64,000 bases of DNA from Pipra filicauda (lineage: Eukaryota; Chordata; Aves; Passeriformes; Pipridae). Each line of letters begins with the position of its first letter. Position 1 is the stretch's first letter. The stretch spans positions 2,451,501 to 2,515,500 of the forward strand of contig NW_024104520.1 in assembly GCF_003945595.2 (NCBI RefSeq), written 5' to 3'. Of the stretch, positions 1 through 11,850 are shown piece after piece. The position numbers and the translations under genes are program-made. The notes beneath the pieces were generated by a model. It worked only from the letters and a program-made list of their open reading frames with translations. It ran no database searches and was not told where the DNA came from.

Positions 1-47
1 AGCAGAGTGAATGAATCAGGGGGAGGGGGGTGTTAAAATAGCTAGAA

Positions 48-105
48 GTGAATGTATATGTGCATAAATATAGATATATAGATATCTATATATACTTACA
101 GGTAT
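48..105. repeat. AT-rich simple repeat
   Basis: This stretch is built of short TATAGA and ATATAT units around 68-100, with a small ATATCTATAT palindrome in the middle. It ends at a sequence that reads as a splice donor on the - strand (CCT followed by gtaagt). It looks like a degenerate microsatellite and I see no gene in it. Confidence 0.5.
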
Positions 106-310
106 GTGTATATGCTGGGAGTGTTGAGGATGTCCCTTTGCCCCACGCACAGCGACCCCCGCGCGGTGGCAGAGCACAGCAGCTCTGGAGGGTTACACAC
201 CTCGAGCACTTCTGTTCGGGTAATACAGGTGTCACACCCATCCGAGTTTGCTACAGAACAGCTTGTCTTGAAAGAAACTTCAAGTCCTATGAGCCACTTG
301 CAGTTAAGTA
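106..310. other. GC-richer unassigned segment
   Basis: About 200 bases with noticeably more G and C than the flanks, open in two overlapping + strand frames. The translations show no domain I recognise. There are no repeat hallmarks such as LTR ends or a CR1 tail. It could be a single-copy conserved or regulatory segment or part of an unrecognised repeat. Confidence 0.25.
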
Positions 311-1589
311 CCAGCTAAGTACTGGCCTAATGTAAACAGATTAGTGTCGAGTAATAGAGTGCCCAGTTGGTAAAGAAAAGAGGTTTATCTTAAAAGTGAG
401 TCTGTTTTACTTCCTTAACCCCATTCCACCACCTTACATGAAAATACTTCCTGTCATCCAAATGTATTCAGTTCTGCAGCCTGTGGTTTCTAAATTTAAT
501 GGAAAACTGTCTCTCCTATAAAACTTATAAAAAATGCTATTCCATTTTTTATAAGTGAGTACTCATTGACTGGGTATGTAAGAATAACCTTATGCAGGTT
601 GGTGGTATGACTTTTATTTGAGAATCCACCTGGGGTGTAGGCCTTGCAAGGAAGGAAAAGTCCCAGTTTATAATAGCTGTAACAGCTACTGATTAGTCTA
701 CTCTTTATGAAGCTGAAAGTCTCCAGCTCAGTCACAGTTCTGAATAAGATAATAGTAAAATTTGAATCTGAGGTTCCTGCAGCCCAGCAAGTGCCTAATC
801 ATTAAACTCTAAGGTATACAGAAAAGTCCCTGTTTTATGAATGGCTGTTAAGTCCTATTCTGAGTTTAGTGATTTAAAAAATATATCTCCTTTCTTGAAA
901 GTAAATAACTATGAAACAACATTCCAACTTGATATGCTGCACTTTTCCTCAATAAGAAAAGAAACAACAAAAAAATATTTGCGTATCTGTTTCCAAATGT
1001 GTCAGGAAGTAATAAAGTGTCAAAGTATATTGTTAAACTCAACATCTTCCTATTACAAGTTTGAAAATAATTTTTAATGATCTAGATTTTTGTGTAGTAA
1101 AGTACAGCCTCTTGTTAGAACAGTGTTAAAAATGGGTTTGAGACAATACCTCCTACTTCTGTTTGCTGATTGGTTTAGAACCTCTGAGTTTTTAAGTGCT
1201 CAGAAATACACAAAGAGTCACACATTTAGATGATGAGCTCATCTTGTCATATGCTTGTATCCATAGCATATGCCTATAGCCATAGCAAGATAGCATGACC
1301 CAACAACAGTTCTGGTTTATTTGGTTTGTTTTTGACTCAGGATGTTTTGATTTGCATCTGAAACCTCAAAACACAGAATGTGAGATTCAGGGAGGAGATG
1401 AAAAAAGTACCAGATGATGCATGAATTAGCAGCCATGTTTTTAAGCTAAGTCTGCTACCATTTATCGGACTTATTGTTTTTATCCCCTGAATGCTCATCA
1501 TAAAATGAATAAAAATATTGGAATACAAAGATATAGTCTTCTCTGGTGAGATAACTGGCTTGTTGAATGAGAGCAAAGCAGTAGATGTT
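311..1589. other. AT-rich unique DNA, no gene seen
   Basis: No recognisable repeat or confident gene. One - strand segment ending at about 731 follows a pyrimidine-rich stretch ending in CAG and stays open for dozens of codons (down to about 596), so it could be an exon. No clearly good donor site follows it, so I do not call it. Confidence 0.4.
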
Positions 1590-2690
1590 GCTTATTCTGA
1601 CCATTGCTTTTGATGCTGTCTCCCACAACATTGTCACAGACAAGCTAGTTCAAAATGGGCTACTAAGCAGTTAGATGGATCAAATACTGAATGAGCTGCC
1701 ATACTCAAACACTGTGGTCAACAGGACAAAGCCTACTTGGAGACCACTCAGTAGTGGTATACTCCAAGGCTCCACACTGGGTCCAGTACTGTTTAACCTT
1801 CTTATTAATAACCTGGATGATGGGGCAAAGCACACCCTCAGCAAGTTTGCTGATGATACAAAACTGGAAGAAATATTTGATGCACCAGATGGTTTTGCTG
1901 TCATTTTAAAGGACCTCAACAGGCTGAAAAAATGGGCTGACAGGAAACTCATGCAGATGAAAAAAGAGAAATGCCATTTTCCACACTTGCAGGGGAATAA
2001 ACCCATGCAGCAGTACATGCCACTAGCAGACTGGCTGGAAAGCAGCTTGACAGAAAAGTACCTGAGGTTCTGGCAGCCAACAAGTTGAATGCTGTTTGGC
2101 AATGTGCCCTTGTCACAAAGCAGGCCATCAGGCTCCTGGGCTGTACTAAGCAGAGGGAGGTGATCCAGCCCCTCTACTCAGCACTGGTGTGACATACCTG
2201 GAGAGCTGTGTCCAGTGCTGGGTTTCCCATTTTAAGAGAAACATGGGCATAGTGGAGAAAGTCCAGTGAACCACAAAGATGATCAAGGGACTAAAGTATC
2301 TTTTATATGATAATCAGAGAGGTGAAACTGTTCAGTCTGAAGATGAGAATGCTCAGGGAGGATCTTATCAATGTGCATAAATGCCTGACGGGAGGGTGCA
2401 AATAAGATGGAGCCAGGCTCTTCTCAATGGTCCTCAGCAGCATAAGAGGAGCTGAGTACAAGTTGAAATACAAGAAAATTCCATCTGAATATTCAAAAAA
2501 CTTTATGACTTTATTATAACAGCAGTTGAACACTGTCACAGGTTGCCCAGAGAGGCTGTGTTATCTCCATCCTTGGGGATATTCAAAATCCAACTGGGTA
2601 TTGCCCTTGGCAATCTGCTGTAGGTGACTCTGCTTGAGCAGGAAATGTTTGACTACCCAGACTTTGTGCCCAGGCAGCTTGAAATGCAGG
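1590..2690 (+). mobile_element. CR1 LINE copy with reverse-transcriptase remnant, 5'-truncated
   Basis: This is the 3' part of a CR1-type non-LTR retrotransposon. In life such elements encode a reverse transcriptase that copies their RNA into the genome by target-primed reverse transcription. From about 1591 the + strand translation gives an AFDAVSHN-like segment (CR1 family: AFDTVSHR). An open stretch at 1675-2088 follows, with LQGSTLGPVLFN and SKFADDTK. In that motif the ADD is the catalytic aspartate pair of the palm domain. Downstream, non-coding-looking sequence matches the CR1 3' region (GTTGCCCAGAGAGGCTGTG near 2543). Frameshifts and stops break the frame, so the copy is dead. The usual octamer tail is not clear. 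The start is approximate because insertion was 5'-truncated. Confidence 0.85.
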
Positions 2691-4724
2691 AAAGTTTGTC
2701 TGAGCACAACAAAATAATATTTTGTATGTGGATTGACAAACAAACAAATCAAATCAAATCAATCAAATCTTCTTATCTTTTTCTAAAAACTGTGAGCAAT
2801 TCAGCTTTTTTAAACCCTCTGATTGCAAAATGGTTATTTCTACTTATGTGTGTTAGTCTACTATGTTTTGGAATTCATCTTCATTATTGTTTCAGAACAT
2901 TTATTTGAGCTGACAGAAAAAATAACTTATAATTCTTTTCCTATAATGTTCTAGGGTGTCTGCATATTTTTTTGTTATGCACAAATCAAATTAGCCTATT
3001 TTATCACCCCAGTGATTAATGAAAATATTGATTACATCTAGACTCTGGAAACATTTTTGAAGACACATCTCAAAATATTCCTTACTGTTGTCAGTAAACT
3101 AATAGTAACTACTCTTGAGCAGAGCTATGCAATCAGTCTTATACCTTACATGTAAGTCGTCTCTTGTTACTATTGTTGTCTTTCTGAGTTTTGTTTTTTA
3201 TCTTGTCTTTTCTAGCTTTGCCAGAATTTTACAGAGAAAGGAAATACTGTCTCTTATGCACCTTGGCAAGATAAGAGACAATAAAGTGAGAAAATATTTT
3301 GTAGCTTGTTTAGAATGTCCCTCTCTCTTCTATGAATGACATTCAAATCCAGCTTCCAGTCTTCTGTTTCCTACTACCATGTGTGTTCTTCCCATGTGCT
3401 TACATGTATTTAAACAAGATATGCATGTGCAGGAATGACAGAATTTTGTTTTTCAGTTTAGTAAATCTAGATTCAAAGTGGCCAAACCACCTTTCATTAA
3501 ACAAAGCTTTTTTTACCTTTTTCAAATATTACAGGGCAATGCATTTAATTTATATATTTCACAAATTAGCATGTATAACAATGAATTAATTTTACTGTTT
3601 CTGATACTAATCTATATCAGAAAATGTATCTTCTCAACTATAATTTGTTACTTTAGTATTAATCGCTACATAGAACTGAAGGTTTGTAATGTGAAAGCAA
3701 TGTCTCCCAATGAGGTTTTATTGCAAGCATTTGAGAGATCATTTTTCTAGTAGTAATATAAGTGATTGATTTTCTTGAAGTATCATCTTTCACATGCAAT
3801 CTTCTGAAAAAATACCTTCACTGTATAAATATCAGTAGAAAGATAAATCATATCTTTTCATCTGTACCAGTATTATGGTTTTTTCCTGACGGGTAAGTGA
3901 GGAGTTAAACTATACTAAATAAATAAGACAGAAAAATATCAACTGTATTTTAGCTCTCTCTTCAGATGCACCCTTGTTTCCATCATTATATACCTTGGAA
4001 AGTCAAACACTCGTATTTTTCATTATCTTGTAAAAAGGCAGTATCTGATTTTTATCAGACCAAAACCACTCCAAAATAAACCCCTGTGATATATTATGTG
4101 AAATAAATTAATTTATTATTTTGTGTTTAAAAATGAAACACAGAAAATATGTGAGCATTATTTATGTGGGTGTCTGATGCATATTCTATTTTTGTCACAG
4201 AGATACAGATTTACTTTTAAATTTAGACAAAATACCGAGCAAAGTCATCAGACAGAAGTAGGTTAATTTCAGAAGGAAAGGACAGCAGATGCAAAAGAAC
4301 TGTGTGGTTTTGAGCACCTGAAATATAATCTCCTACTCATTAGAACATTGAAAATGAATTTTTTATTTTTACAGTGACTCAAATCTCATTGCAATTCTTT
4401 TTACTACTTGAACATGCATCAGACACCATAATTTCTATATAAAATTTCTTCCCTCCAGAAACAGTTAATTTTCATACAATATGCTGAAAGAAAACAAAAA
4501 TCTTATTTTTTATCATTGAAGAGCATAGGCATAAAATTTTGCTCCTTCAGTGTACAATGATTTCAGGATTTTTATTTTTGAAACATTAACATTTGCCTGC
4601 CATAGTTGCTGCAGTTAACAGTTTGTAATGGAATAGTTATCTTTTGTTTTTATCTCATCAGTGGTCACTGTGGCATGCAAAAGCAGTAGCACAGTCTACA
4701 ATGCCCATATAACAGAATATCCTG
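2691..4724. other. AT-rich unique DNA, no gene seen
   Basis: Mostly A/T-rich sequence. It begins with a short AAAC/AAATC simple repeat at about 2739-2768. A + strand segment at 3216-3285 sits between an excellent acceptor (pyrimidine tract ending TCTAG) and a moderate donor (AAAgtgaga), but its coding frame is not convincing. Nothing else is recognisable. Confidence 0.4.
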
Positions 4725-5060
4725 GTGTACTAGGACTGGCTGGGATGTTACTTTTCTCGGTAGCAGCCCATGTGGTGCTATGGTTTAGATTTGTGACCAA
4801 AACAGCGTTGGTAACAAATCAATGTTTTAGCTGTTGCTGAGCAGTGCTTACACAATGTCAAAGTATTTTCTGCTTCTCACATTGCCCCCTCAGTGAGTAG
4901 CCCTGGGGTGGGCAAGAAGCTGCAGAGGACACAGGCAAGACAGATGGACCAAACTAACCAAAGGAATATTCCATACCATGGGACATTATGTTAAGCCATA
5001 AACCTTTGCCTTAGCCTTTGTTTGGAGCCCAGCTGGAGGGAAGTGTTCTTGCATCACAGG
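4725..5060 (+). mobile_element. 5' half of a bird ERV LTR
   Basis: The segment starts TGTACTAGGACTGGCTGGGA and runs through AGCAGCCCATGTGGTGCTATGG, TGTTGCTGAGCAGTGCTTACACA and ATATTCCATACCATGGGACA. This order matches the 5' half of a long terminal repeat family that I know to be very common in bird genomes. Only the U3-like half is present and similarity fades after about 5040. No internal retroviral genes are attached. The 3' half of the same family occurs separately at 36730-37033 on the same strand. The family name and ERV class are not assigned. Confidence 0.75.
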
Positions 5061-5639
5061 AAGTCCATGCCACAAGTTTCCAGTGGGATTTTAGGTGATG
5101 ATTCTGTGTAGTCAGGTTATACAAAAGTCATTAACATTTCAGTATATCAGTTGCTTTCTTATACAGTGAGCATGAGCTGTAACAGACAATCCTCTTGCAC
5201 AGTCTGAGGTTCTCAGCCTTGATTCTGCATCTCCTTTGCATCTTCTGAAATGTGTGAATATCATGGGACTGACTTTTAAAGTTTTCATTCCTCGTTTAAG
5301 CAAAACTGAAACATTTTACTCCTTAATTTTTACATCACAGCATTATGACTTTTCCTAATTAGTTTTGTAACTGTTTGTACTTAGAACAATCTTTAAAGAA
5401 TCTCTGTTGAACCACAGATTGCCTACAAGTTTCAGCAAAATAGATCACTAAGATGTGACAGTACTTGTGTCTTTATTCCACCATTTATGCCACTTCTGGC
5501 CTCTGTCTTTTGTACGTTTTCTCCTCCATCAAATTTGTGAGAATGACTACTAAAGTGTATTAAATTTATTCAAATAAATTTATAGCCTAAAAAGTGCCAG
5601 AGCTATCTTCAGTATAGAAGGCTAAACATGATCACGAAC
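5061..5639. other. unique DNA, no gene seen
   Basis: No repeat, no long frame and no RNA gene is visible here. The stretch simply separates an LTR fragment from the next CR1 copy. Confidence 0.4.
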
Positions 5640-6883
5640 CGTGAAGTAGTGCAGCAGGATGCTCTTCCTTGATTTCCTTTTATGACAAGGTAACCTGCCT
5701 AATCGATCAAGGGAGGCCAGTTGATGTAATCTTTTTGGATTTCAGTAAATCTTTCAACACTGTGTCTCACAGGGTCCTTCTGGACAAACTGTCCAGCCCA
5801 CAGCTGGACAAACACATCATGTGGTGGGTGAGCAACTGGCTCATGGGTTGAGCACAGGGTGAATGGAGTAACATCAGACTGGTGACCTGTCACTAGTGGG
5901 GTTCCACAGGGCTCCGCCTTAGGCTCTATGCTCTTCAACATCTTCAAAAATGACTTGGACACAGGACTGGAAGGGATACTAAGCAAGTCTGCAGATGACA
6001 CAAAAGTGGGAGAAGCTGTTGACTCCCTCGAAGGCAGGGAGGCCCTGCAGAGAGACCTCAACAAATGAGAGGACTGGGCAATCACCAACCATATGAAGTT
6101 CAACAAAGGGAAGTGACGGATTCTGCACCTGGGATGAGGCAACTCTGATGTTTGTATAGACTGGGAAATGAGATGCTGGAAAGCAGTGCTGCGGAAAGGG
6201 ACTTGGGGGTCCTGGTTGATGGCAAGCTGAATATGGGTCAGGAGGGCCAACCGTGTCCTGGGGGGCATTAGGCAAAGCATTGCCAACCAGTCAAGGGAGG
6301 GGATTGTCCTGCTCTGCCCTGCACTCGGGCAGAGTCACCTTGAATATTGTGTGCAGTTTTGGACACCACAATATAAGAAAGACAGTAAGCTATCAGAGAG
6401 TGTCCAAAGGAGGGCAATGAAGATGGTGAAGGGCCTTGAGGGGAAGCTATATGAGGAACGGCTGAGGGCACTTGGTCTGTTCAACCTGGAGAAGATGAGG
6501 CTGAGGGAAGACCTCATTGCAGCCTACAACTTCCTTGTGAGAAGAAGAGTACGAGCAAGCACTGATCTTTTCTCTATGGGGACCAGTGATAGGACCTGAG
6601 GGAATGGCCTGAAGTTGTGTCAGAGGAGGTTTAGGTTGGATATCAGAAAAATGTTCTTCATCCAGAGGGTGGTTGGACACTGGAACAGGCTCCCCAAGGA
6701 AATGTTCACAGCCCCAAGCTTGCCATAGTTCAAGAAGTCTTTGGATGATACTCTCAGGCACATGGTGTGACTAATAGGGTAGTCCTGTGCAGGGCTAAGG
6801 GTTGGACTCGATAATCCTTCTGTGTCACTTCCAACTCAGCATATTCTGCGATTCTGCGATTCTGTGATTTTGTGATTCTGTGG
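5640..6883 (+). mobile_element. CR1 LINE copy with RT palm domain and complete 3' tail
   Basis: This is the best-preserved CR1 copy in the window. The + strand encodes an RT fragment from about 5669, including FYDKVTCLIDQGRPVDVIFL followed directly by DFSKSFNTVSHRVLLDKL, which carries the first catalytic aspartate motif. It continues after a stop with [14 protein letters not shown] and then [12 protein letters not shown], where the ADD is the second catalytic motif. Several stops and frameshifts make it non-functional. The 3' region carries the usual CR1 non-coding stretch ([15 protein letters not shown] translation near 6670). It ends in five octamers, ATTCTGCG twice and then ATTCTGTG-type three times, at 6843-6882. 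That tail is diagnostic of avian CR1. Large antisense frames over 5699-6286 and 6447-6761 are shadows of the element. Confidence 0.93.
6843..6882 (+). repeat. CR1 3' octamer array
   Basis: Five consecutive 8-base units (ATTCTGCG, ATTCTGCG, ATTCTGTG, ATTTTGTG, ATTCTGTG) form the 3' end of the preceding CR1 copy. CR1 elements end in such octamers rather than in poly(A), so this fixes the element's orientation and 3' boundary. Confidence 0.9.
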
Positions 6884-7147
6884 TAAGGTTTATTTGCCTT
6901 GGGCCTAGAATCTGGCCAAAGAATCCAAACAATGCAAACTGTATGTGGTGAGCTACAGATGGTGCCATGGTGTTGCTTTCAGTGTTGAATTATGCTAAAA
7001 CCATCCTGGTTCTCCAAACTGCAAACACACATTCTGCTTTTTGAAGCATGATTTGACAGATAAGCTGCTAGCTGACCTGGAGATATGCGACTGGCAATCA
7101 AATACTTTAAACTTGTCAGCTTTCATACGGCAGATTCTTTCACATAC

Positions 7148-7172
7148 TTTCTTGAAGTGTGTGAACCTTCTC
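7148..7172 (-). other. candidate 25-base - strand microexon
   Basis: On the - strand the acceptor GTGTTCCCTTCACAG is followed by 25 open bases and then AAAgtatgt. In phase 0 it reads EKVHTLQE plus one base. The phase is compatible with following the candidate at 8904-8935. The segment is so short that chance is a serious explanation. Confidence 0.15.
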
Positions 7173-7295
7173 CTGTGAAGGGAACACCCCTTCATGGTTA
7201 CTCCCCAGGGGTTAAGTGAAAGAGATCTGCCTACAGGCATTGGTATGGTGAGTTTCATCAAATCTCTACTTAATGATTGTTTCTTTTTGCTAGTT

Positions 7296-7335
7296 TTGAT
7301 ATAGTTGCTTTAATATAATTGCTTTGATATAGTGC
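7296..7335. repeat. 14-base tandem repeat, about 2.9 copies
   Basis: The units TTGATATAGTTGCT, TTAATATAATTGCT and TTGATATAGTGC lie head to tail. It is a small AT-rich minisatellite with no obvious function. Confidence 0.75.
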
Positions 7336-8250
7336 ACTATCCTATCTTATACTATACTACTAGTAGTTTTTAGCTTTTATACTATGTAGTAAATAATTCT
7401 GATTAAGGTCTTTTGTCTGTTCATTCCTCTGTTCCCTTCTCATAATAAATTTTTCATTTTATATAAATATATCTGATTTGCCATCATTAAAACCTATGTG
7501 ACAATGTCATTCAATCACACATCTATAATTCCTTAAATTTAAACTGTTAACAAAATCTGAGGCTAAGGCTTTATCCAGCTGCACCCAGGCTCCTCTCTGA
7601 GAAGGAGTTTAGAAAGCAAGGTGGTCCTTTCTGCACCTCATAGCTCAATGAGAGGGCTTCTCTAATAAACTTTGTCTAAGCCTTCCACTCCCCCCTCCAA
7701 GGCAAGTAGTCTTCTTTTAAACAATGTGGGCACTGCACGCAGTTTTGATACAATCTTGATATATCCAAGACACACTCAAAAATACTAGGAAAAAATAATT
7801 TTTATTAATGCTTTTGGTTGGCATTGTGGCAAAATTGCAAAAATGATCTTTGCTAGTAAAGTCTGAATTATTATTTTCTAATAGTGTATTATAATTTTGA
7901 TGTTCCCTTTGTAAGCATGTGCACAGTTGTATTTTTTTTATTTTTAAATTGGATACCACGTTTGTCATATGACAGGTACTGGGCATTTTGTGCGATAATG
8001 TACTATAGCAATTACCAGATTTCCATAATAATCAAAATAAAAGATCCCCTGCATGCACTGCACTTCAAGAATCTGAATAATTATTTGTTTTTCAGACAAT
8101 TACTCAATAGATTTTATCAATTAATGAATTGAACTTGTTGAATACCATAGTCATATCATTCTTATTTAATTTTGTTTATTCTTCTTGCTTGTATAACTCA
8201 GGTTAACATAAGTTTAAATTTAATGGCTTAGGTGCTTTTCCCTCCTGCAG

Positions 8251-8301
8251 AAAGAAGATCAAGACACATCTGAACAGAATTTCTTTTTCAGCTGTGACAA
8301 A
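8251..8301 (+). other. candidate 51-base + strand exon
   Basis: A good acceptor (GCTTTTCCCTCCTGCAG) is followed by 51 bases and a perfect donor (AAAgtaagt). The length is a multiple of three. Two frames are open: KEDQDTSEQNFFFSCDK in phase 0, and KKIKTHLNRISFSAVTK one base on. I recognise neither. It could be a real cassette exon or one of the pseudo-exons expected in long introns. Confidence 0.25.
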
Positions 8302-8903
8302 GTAAGTGGGAGAATTAGTCCAAAGGACTGTGTGCAATACACATTTTTCCAGAGGCAAAGGGCAGTGTCACAGAAAGTTTTTCTATCTTCACTCATGTTG
8401 AGCTCATTATTTATTTTCTGTTGCTTCTGCTGTGTTTGAATATTCAGAAGGTAAATTTGTCATGACAAGAGGTACGATATTAATCTCTGTGCAGTATGTA
8501 TGAATTCAGACACATGTTTTCATCTAGCCCTTCTTAGTGATTATCTAAATCTTTTATATCATACTGTGTACGACCTGGTATGAACTTTAGTAACCTACAA
8601 CTTTAGACCCCCCCTATAGTTAATTTATGTTCTCTGTCTTGTTTCAGTAATTCAAGTACAGAGAGAGAAAAAAATAGTTCTATTTAAGGAAAAACTTGAA
8701 ATTTACTTTAGTAGCATGCTTCCAGTAAAATGAAGGGCATTTAATCTATAGTTTTCAGAACATTTTACTACAAAAGATTGAGGAAATAGCATGTGAGCTG
8801 TTATATATTATAGCTGCATGTCTCTTTGCCTGGACTTTATCACTACAGGTGCATTTGAAATCAGGATCTTATTTTCTTACATTTTGATACATTTTGTACT
8901 TAC

Positions 8904-8935
8904 GTCTGTACTTGCGATTGTTTTTACTTGCAATA
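8904..8935 (-). other. candidate 32-base - strand microexon
   Basis: On the - strand the exon begins after ATTGCATTAACTCATCAG (branch-point-like TTAAC but a weak pyrimidine tract) and ends at GACgtaagt, a strong donor. In the frame required by the upstream candidate at 12659-12689 it reads LQVKTIASTD after the split codon. The phase agreement is suggestive, but the exon is very short. Confidence 0.2.
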
Positions 8936-9524
8936 CTGATGAGTTAATGCAATCTCACTTCTCCAGACCAACACTAATCTTTTATATTCAGGATGTGAAG
9001 AGTAGTCTCGTCTTGTGATACATACTGATAATATAGAGACATTTATGTTATATAATAGGATGCAGACAAATATAGTCAAAATAAAGCCAAAAATAGCAGA
9101 GGTGATGCAAGAAGCAGTCTAGTTATTTAAGGAATATTGGCTAATCCTTTATCCCTAATACACTGGATTTGATTAAGTGATGTATAATTTCATTCATACC
9201 AATATTTAATATAATGTTAAGAGAAACTGTTCTTTAATTTATTTCATCATAATTGGTTTCTTGTGAGAAGAAAAGAGTAGTAAACAATTGAAACTTCAGA
9301 AAGGTGTGAACAGTATAGGAAACAAAGATTAACTGACTTAGAAATAAAGAAAAAGAGAAATGAAATACAAAAGAAATATGTAATAGACTAATTTTTAAAG
9401 TGTTCAGTAAGGCATCATTAGTAGCGCTTTTCTTCAAAAAGGCATGCAAGCGATTACTGCATTCTAAACCTCCCTTACATAAAGTAACATCATAAAAAAG
9501 GATAAAATGTTATTCACAGGTGTG

Positions 9525-9548
9525 ATTTACATGTTAATACATGTAAAT
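9525..9548. repeat. short inverted repeat
   Basis: ATTTACATG and CATGTAAAT form a perfect 9-base stem around a 6-base loop (TTAATA). It could form a cruciform or be a chance palindrome in AT-rich DNA. Confidence 0.6.
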
Positions 9549-11053
9549 TATGAATCAAATAATAGCAAATGAAAGTGTATAGTGTTTATAGTTTATTGTG
9601 TGTCATGCTAGAGCAACTTGACAATGGAGTTGATTAAGTTTAGGTCAACTCCTATGGTCACCTGGATTATGCTAGTGAACTTTCTGAGATTAATTAAGAT
9701 GAGAAGCCTAATTACTGTCAGCTGAGGATCTTAAAGGGAAATATTTAAGAGGAAGAAAGAAAAAAGGTTGAATTAGAAACTGTCTGAATTTCCCTAGGTA
9801 TTCTGGATACCTTCAGCAACGCTTGCCTCTTCATCTTTAATCCAGTGTAAACCCTTTCTGTGCTGCAGCTTTTAACTACATAACTACCCAATAATGAGAA
9901 ATATAGATTGCTCTTGCTGCAAAATATCTTTCTACTGCTAAAATACTGTATCTACCATATCATACTTTCTAAATGTATTTATATCAATGTGTCATTTGTC
10001 CATAAAATGACCTGAAAAAACTGACTGATAAGTTGTTTTGTTCACAGCAAATCCTGTTGAGATTTGCAAATTATATTTTTCATTAGTGAGCCTTGGGCTC
10101 CAGTAATTGGTCCAATGAAAATTTAAGTACCAAATTTAAGAAGGCAAGTGACTCAACAGAAAAGATCAAGGACAGCAGAATGCCACATAGCTTTGTAGTG
10201 AGAACATGACTGGGGAGGATGAAGCTTCTATAGTTAAGTATCTTCATGCAAAACTTCTGTATACTGAGAAGGTATAGAAATCACTGTGTTACTGGCATCT
10301 TGCTACCACTTCTTTCTCTGTTACACCTTTTAAAGGAAAAAGGCTGTCTATTGCACTGCACTTAAGAAAAGATTTTGATAGTGATTCTTCACTGGGAAAG
10401 GTACCTTCCTGATCTCTGGAATTAATGTTAGAGCCAGAGGCAAATCAGTGGGCCACTAACTGTACCCTGGCTTGAGGTTAAACCAACTGTGGAAAATTAC
10501 TAGACATGACATCAGAAATTGCTGACAAAAGTTATAGATAACTCAAGGAAAGGCAACTGGATCTCAAAGGCTGTGAAGGAATTATGTGAGAAGCAGCTAA
10601 ACTCCACGGGCTGTTGGAGGGTAGTATTGAGAAACTTTAGGGGAGCACAGTCTTGTAAGGCCAACACCACCTATGTATCCATATCAATAATATTATATAT
10701 AGCTGATACTATGTCATAATACTGTTTGTGGTAAGGATATCATAAATCTAGGACCAGTAGAGGACAGGTAATTAGAAATAGGTTGTTTACTTGAGAGAAG
10801 ACTGGCTCCGAGAAAGGAAGATACAAGGATGTAAAGAATGACATCCAGATAATGCAAATGATGTGGCCAGGGTTGTCATGGGATACTAGTCAAGCAACCT
10901 TGTGTTTATTTATTGGGAGACATGGAGACACACCATCTATAACGCTGCTGCTTCTTTTGAGAACACACGCAGAATCATTCTTGAGGAGAAAAGACAACGC
11001 AGAAAAAACCTGTGTCTTGCCAATACCACCTGAGTCTTTCTGCTGTGCCTTTT

Positions 11054-11160
11054 GCAAAGGAACTTGTCAATCTCGCCTTTTTAGTTATCAGCACGCTTGT
11101 AGCAAGCGTGGATAGAATCCTTCTCAAATCTTCATTCGTGAAGCCTAGCCATGAGATTTA
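11054..11160 (+). mobile_element. LTR remnant sharing sequence with the 44.6 kb LTR
   Basis: The stretch GCAAAGGAACTTGTCAATCT through CGTGAAGCCTAGCCATGA aligns with 44629-44735 (GCAATCGGACATGTCTATCT through CGTGAAGCCTAGCCATGA) with only scattered differences. The second copy ends in an LTR-like 3' end, so both are probably parts of one bird ERV LTR family, possibly ERVL type. The flanking 10.85-11.05 kb may belong to it as well. Confidence 0.6.
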
Positions 11161-11850
11161 TTGTAGCTGAAACAGTTCAATAAGAGCTAAACCTGCCATT
11201 TTTTTGGTGAGGAGCAATGGTGTGGAAGTGGTGTGGGACTGATGCCCCTTACTAGTAAGTTTATATCCAGAGAGGAGTGAGCATCTTGGTATCACTGTGC
11301 TGGTGCCTGTCCCAGACCATCAGCTGCCTTCCACTTCATCACAGTTAAGCGTATTTCTGAGATGAATCTTAAATGGTATCCTCTCCTAAGTCTAGCCTGT
11401 TGCATCATTTAGACAGCTCCCAGCTATGCATAAATGCAGCAACTGGTCAATCCCTCCTCCTTCCCTGACTCTGGCTTCCAGACATTTCATTAAGCTATGA
11501 CTTTATCCCATGCATTATAACAAGAATGTAGCCATCTGATCTGCACTTACGGACTACTGCACTACTAACAGGACTTCAAGCAAATACTATGTGCTTGCAA
11601 GCAAAGTGCTACAGAAAATTAACTTTCTGGACAATCAAAACAAAAGACACCCGTGGTTGTTGGAAGGTGTTGAGTCCTTCCTAGGACCTCCAGTAAAAAA
11701 CAACTAAGTGTACTCACTGACCTTTAGTATGCATTGCTCCTCTCTTGTGTACCATCTCCTTTCCACATTCCTACATCTGAACCTTCACTGCTGTGTTTCA
11801 CCCTATCAGTTAGTTTACTTTTTACTTCTTCCCCTCCCCAGTAAGACTGC
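11161..11850. other. unique DNA, no gene seen
   Basis: Nothing recognisable lies between the LTR remnant and the next CR1 end. The C/T-rich run just before 11850 is simple low-complexity sequence. Confidence 0.35.

Larger units (their letters stand above)
6884..11053. other. AT-rich unique DNA with small repeats and exon-like segments
   Basis: No confident gene. It contains a 14-base tandem repeat (7296-7335), a 9-base inverted repeat (9525-9548), and candidate exons on the + strand (8251-8301) and the - strand (7148-7172 and 8904-8935) that are listed separately. The 10.45-11.05 kb part is more GC-balanced and leads into an LTR remnant, so it may belong to the same insertion. Confidence 0.35.

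Noticed and set aside
3216..3285. + strand exon candidate with an excellent acceptor
   Set aside because: The donor is only moderate, the length is 70 bases, and the peptide in the open frame looks random. No neighbouring + strand exon supports it.
5699..6286. 195-codon - strand open frame
   Set aside because: It is antisense to the reverse-transcriptase region of the CR1 copy at 5640-6883, which explains its openness.
6995..7261. 88-codon - strand frame, with the + strand also nearly open
   Set aside because: Neither strand gives a recognisable protein, and openness on both strands points to composition. A small exon candidate inside it (7148-7172) uses a different frame.
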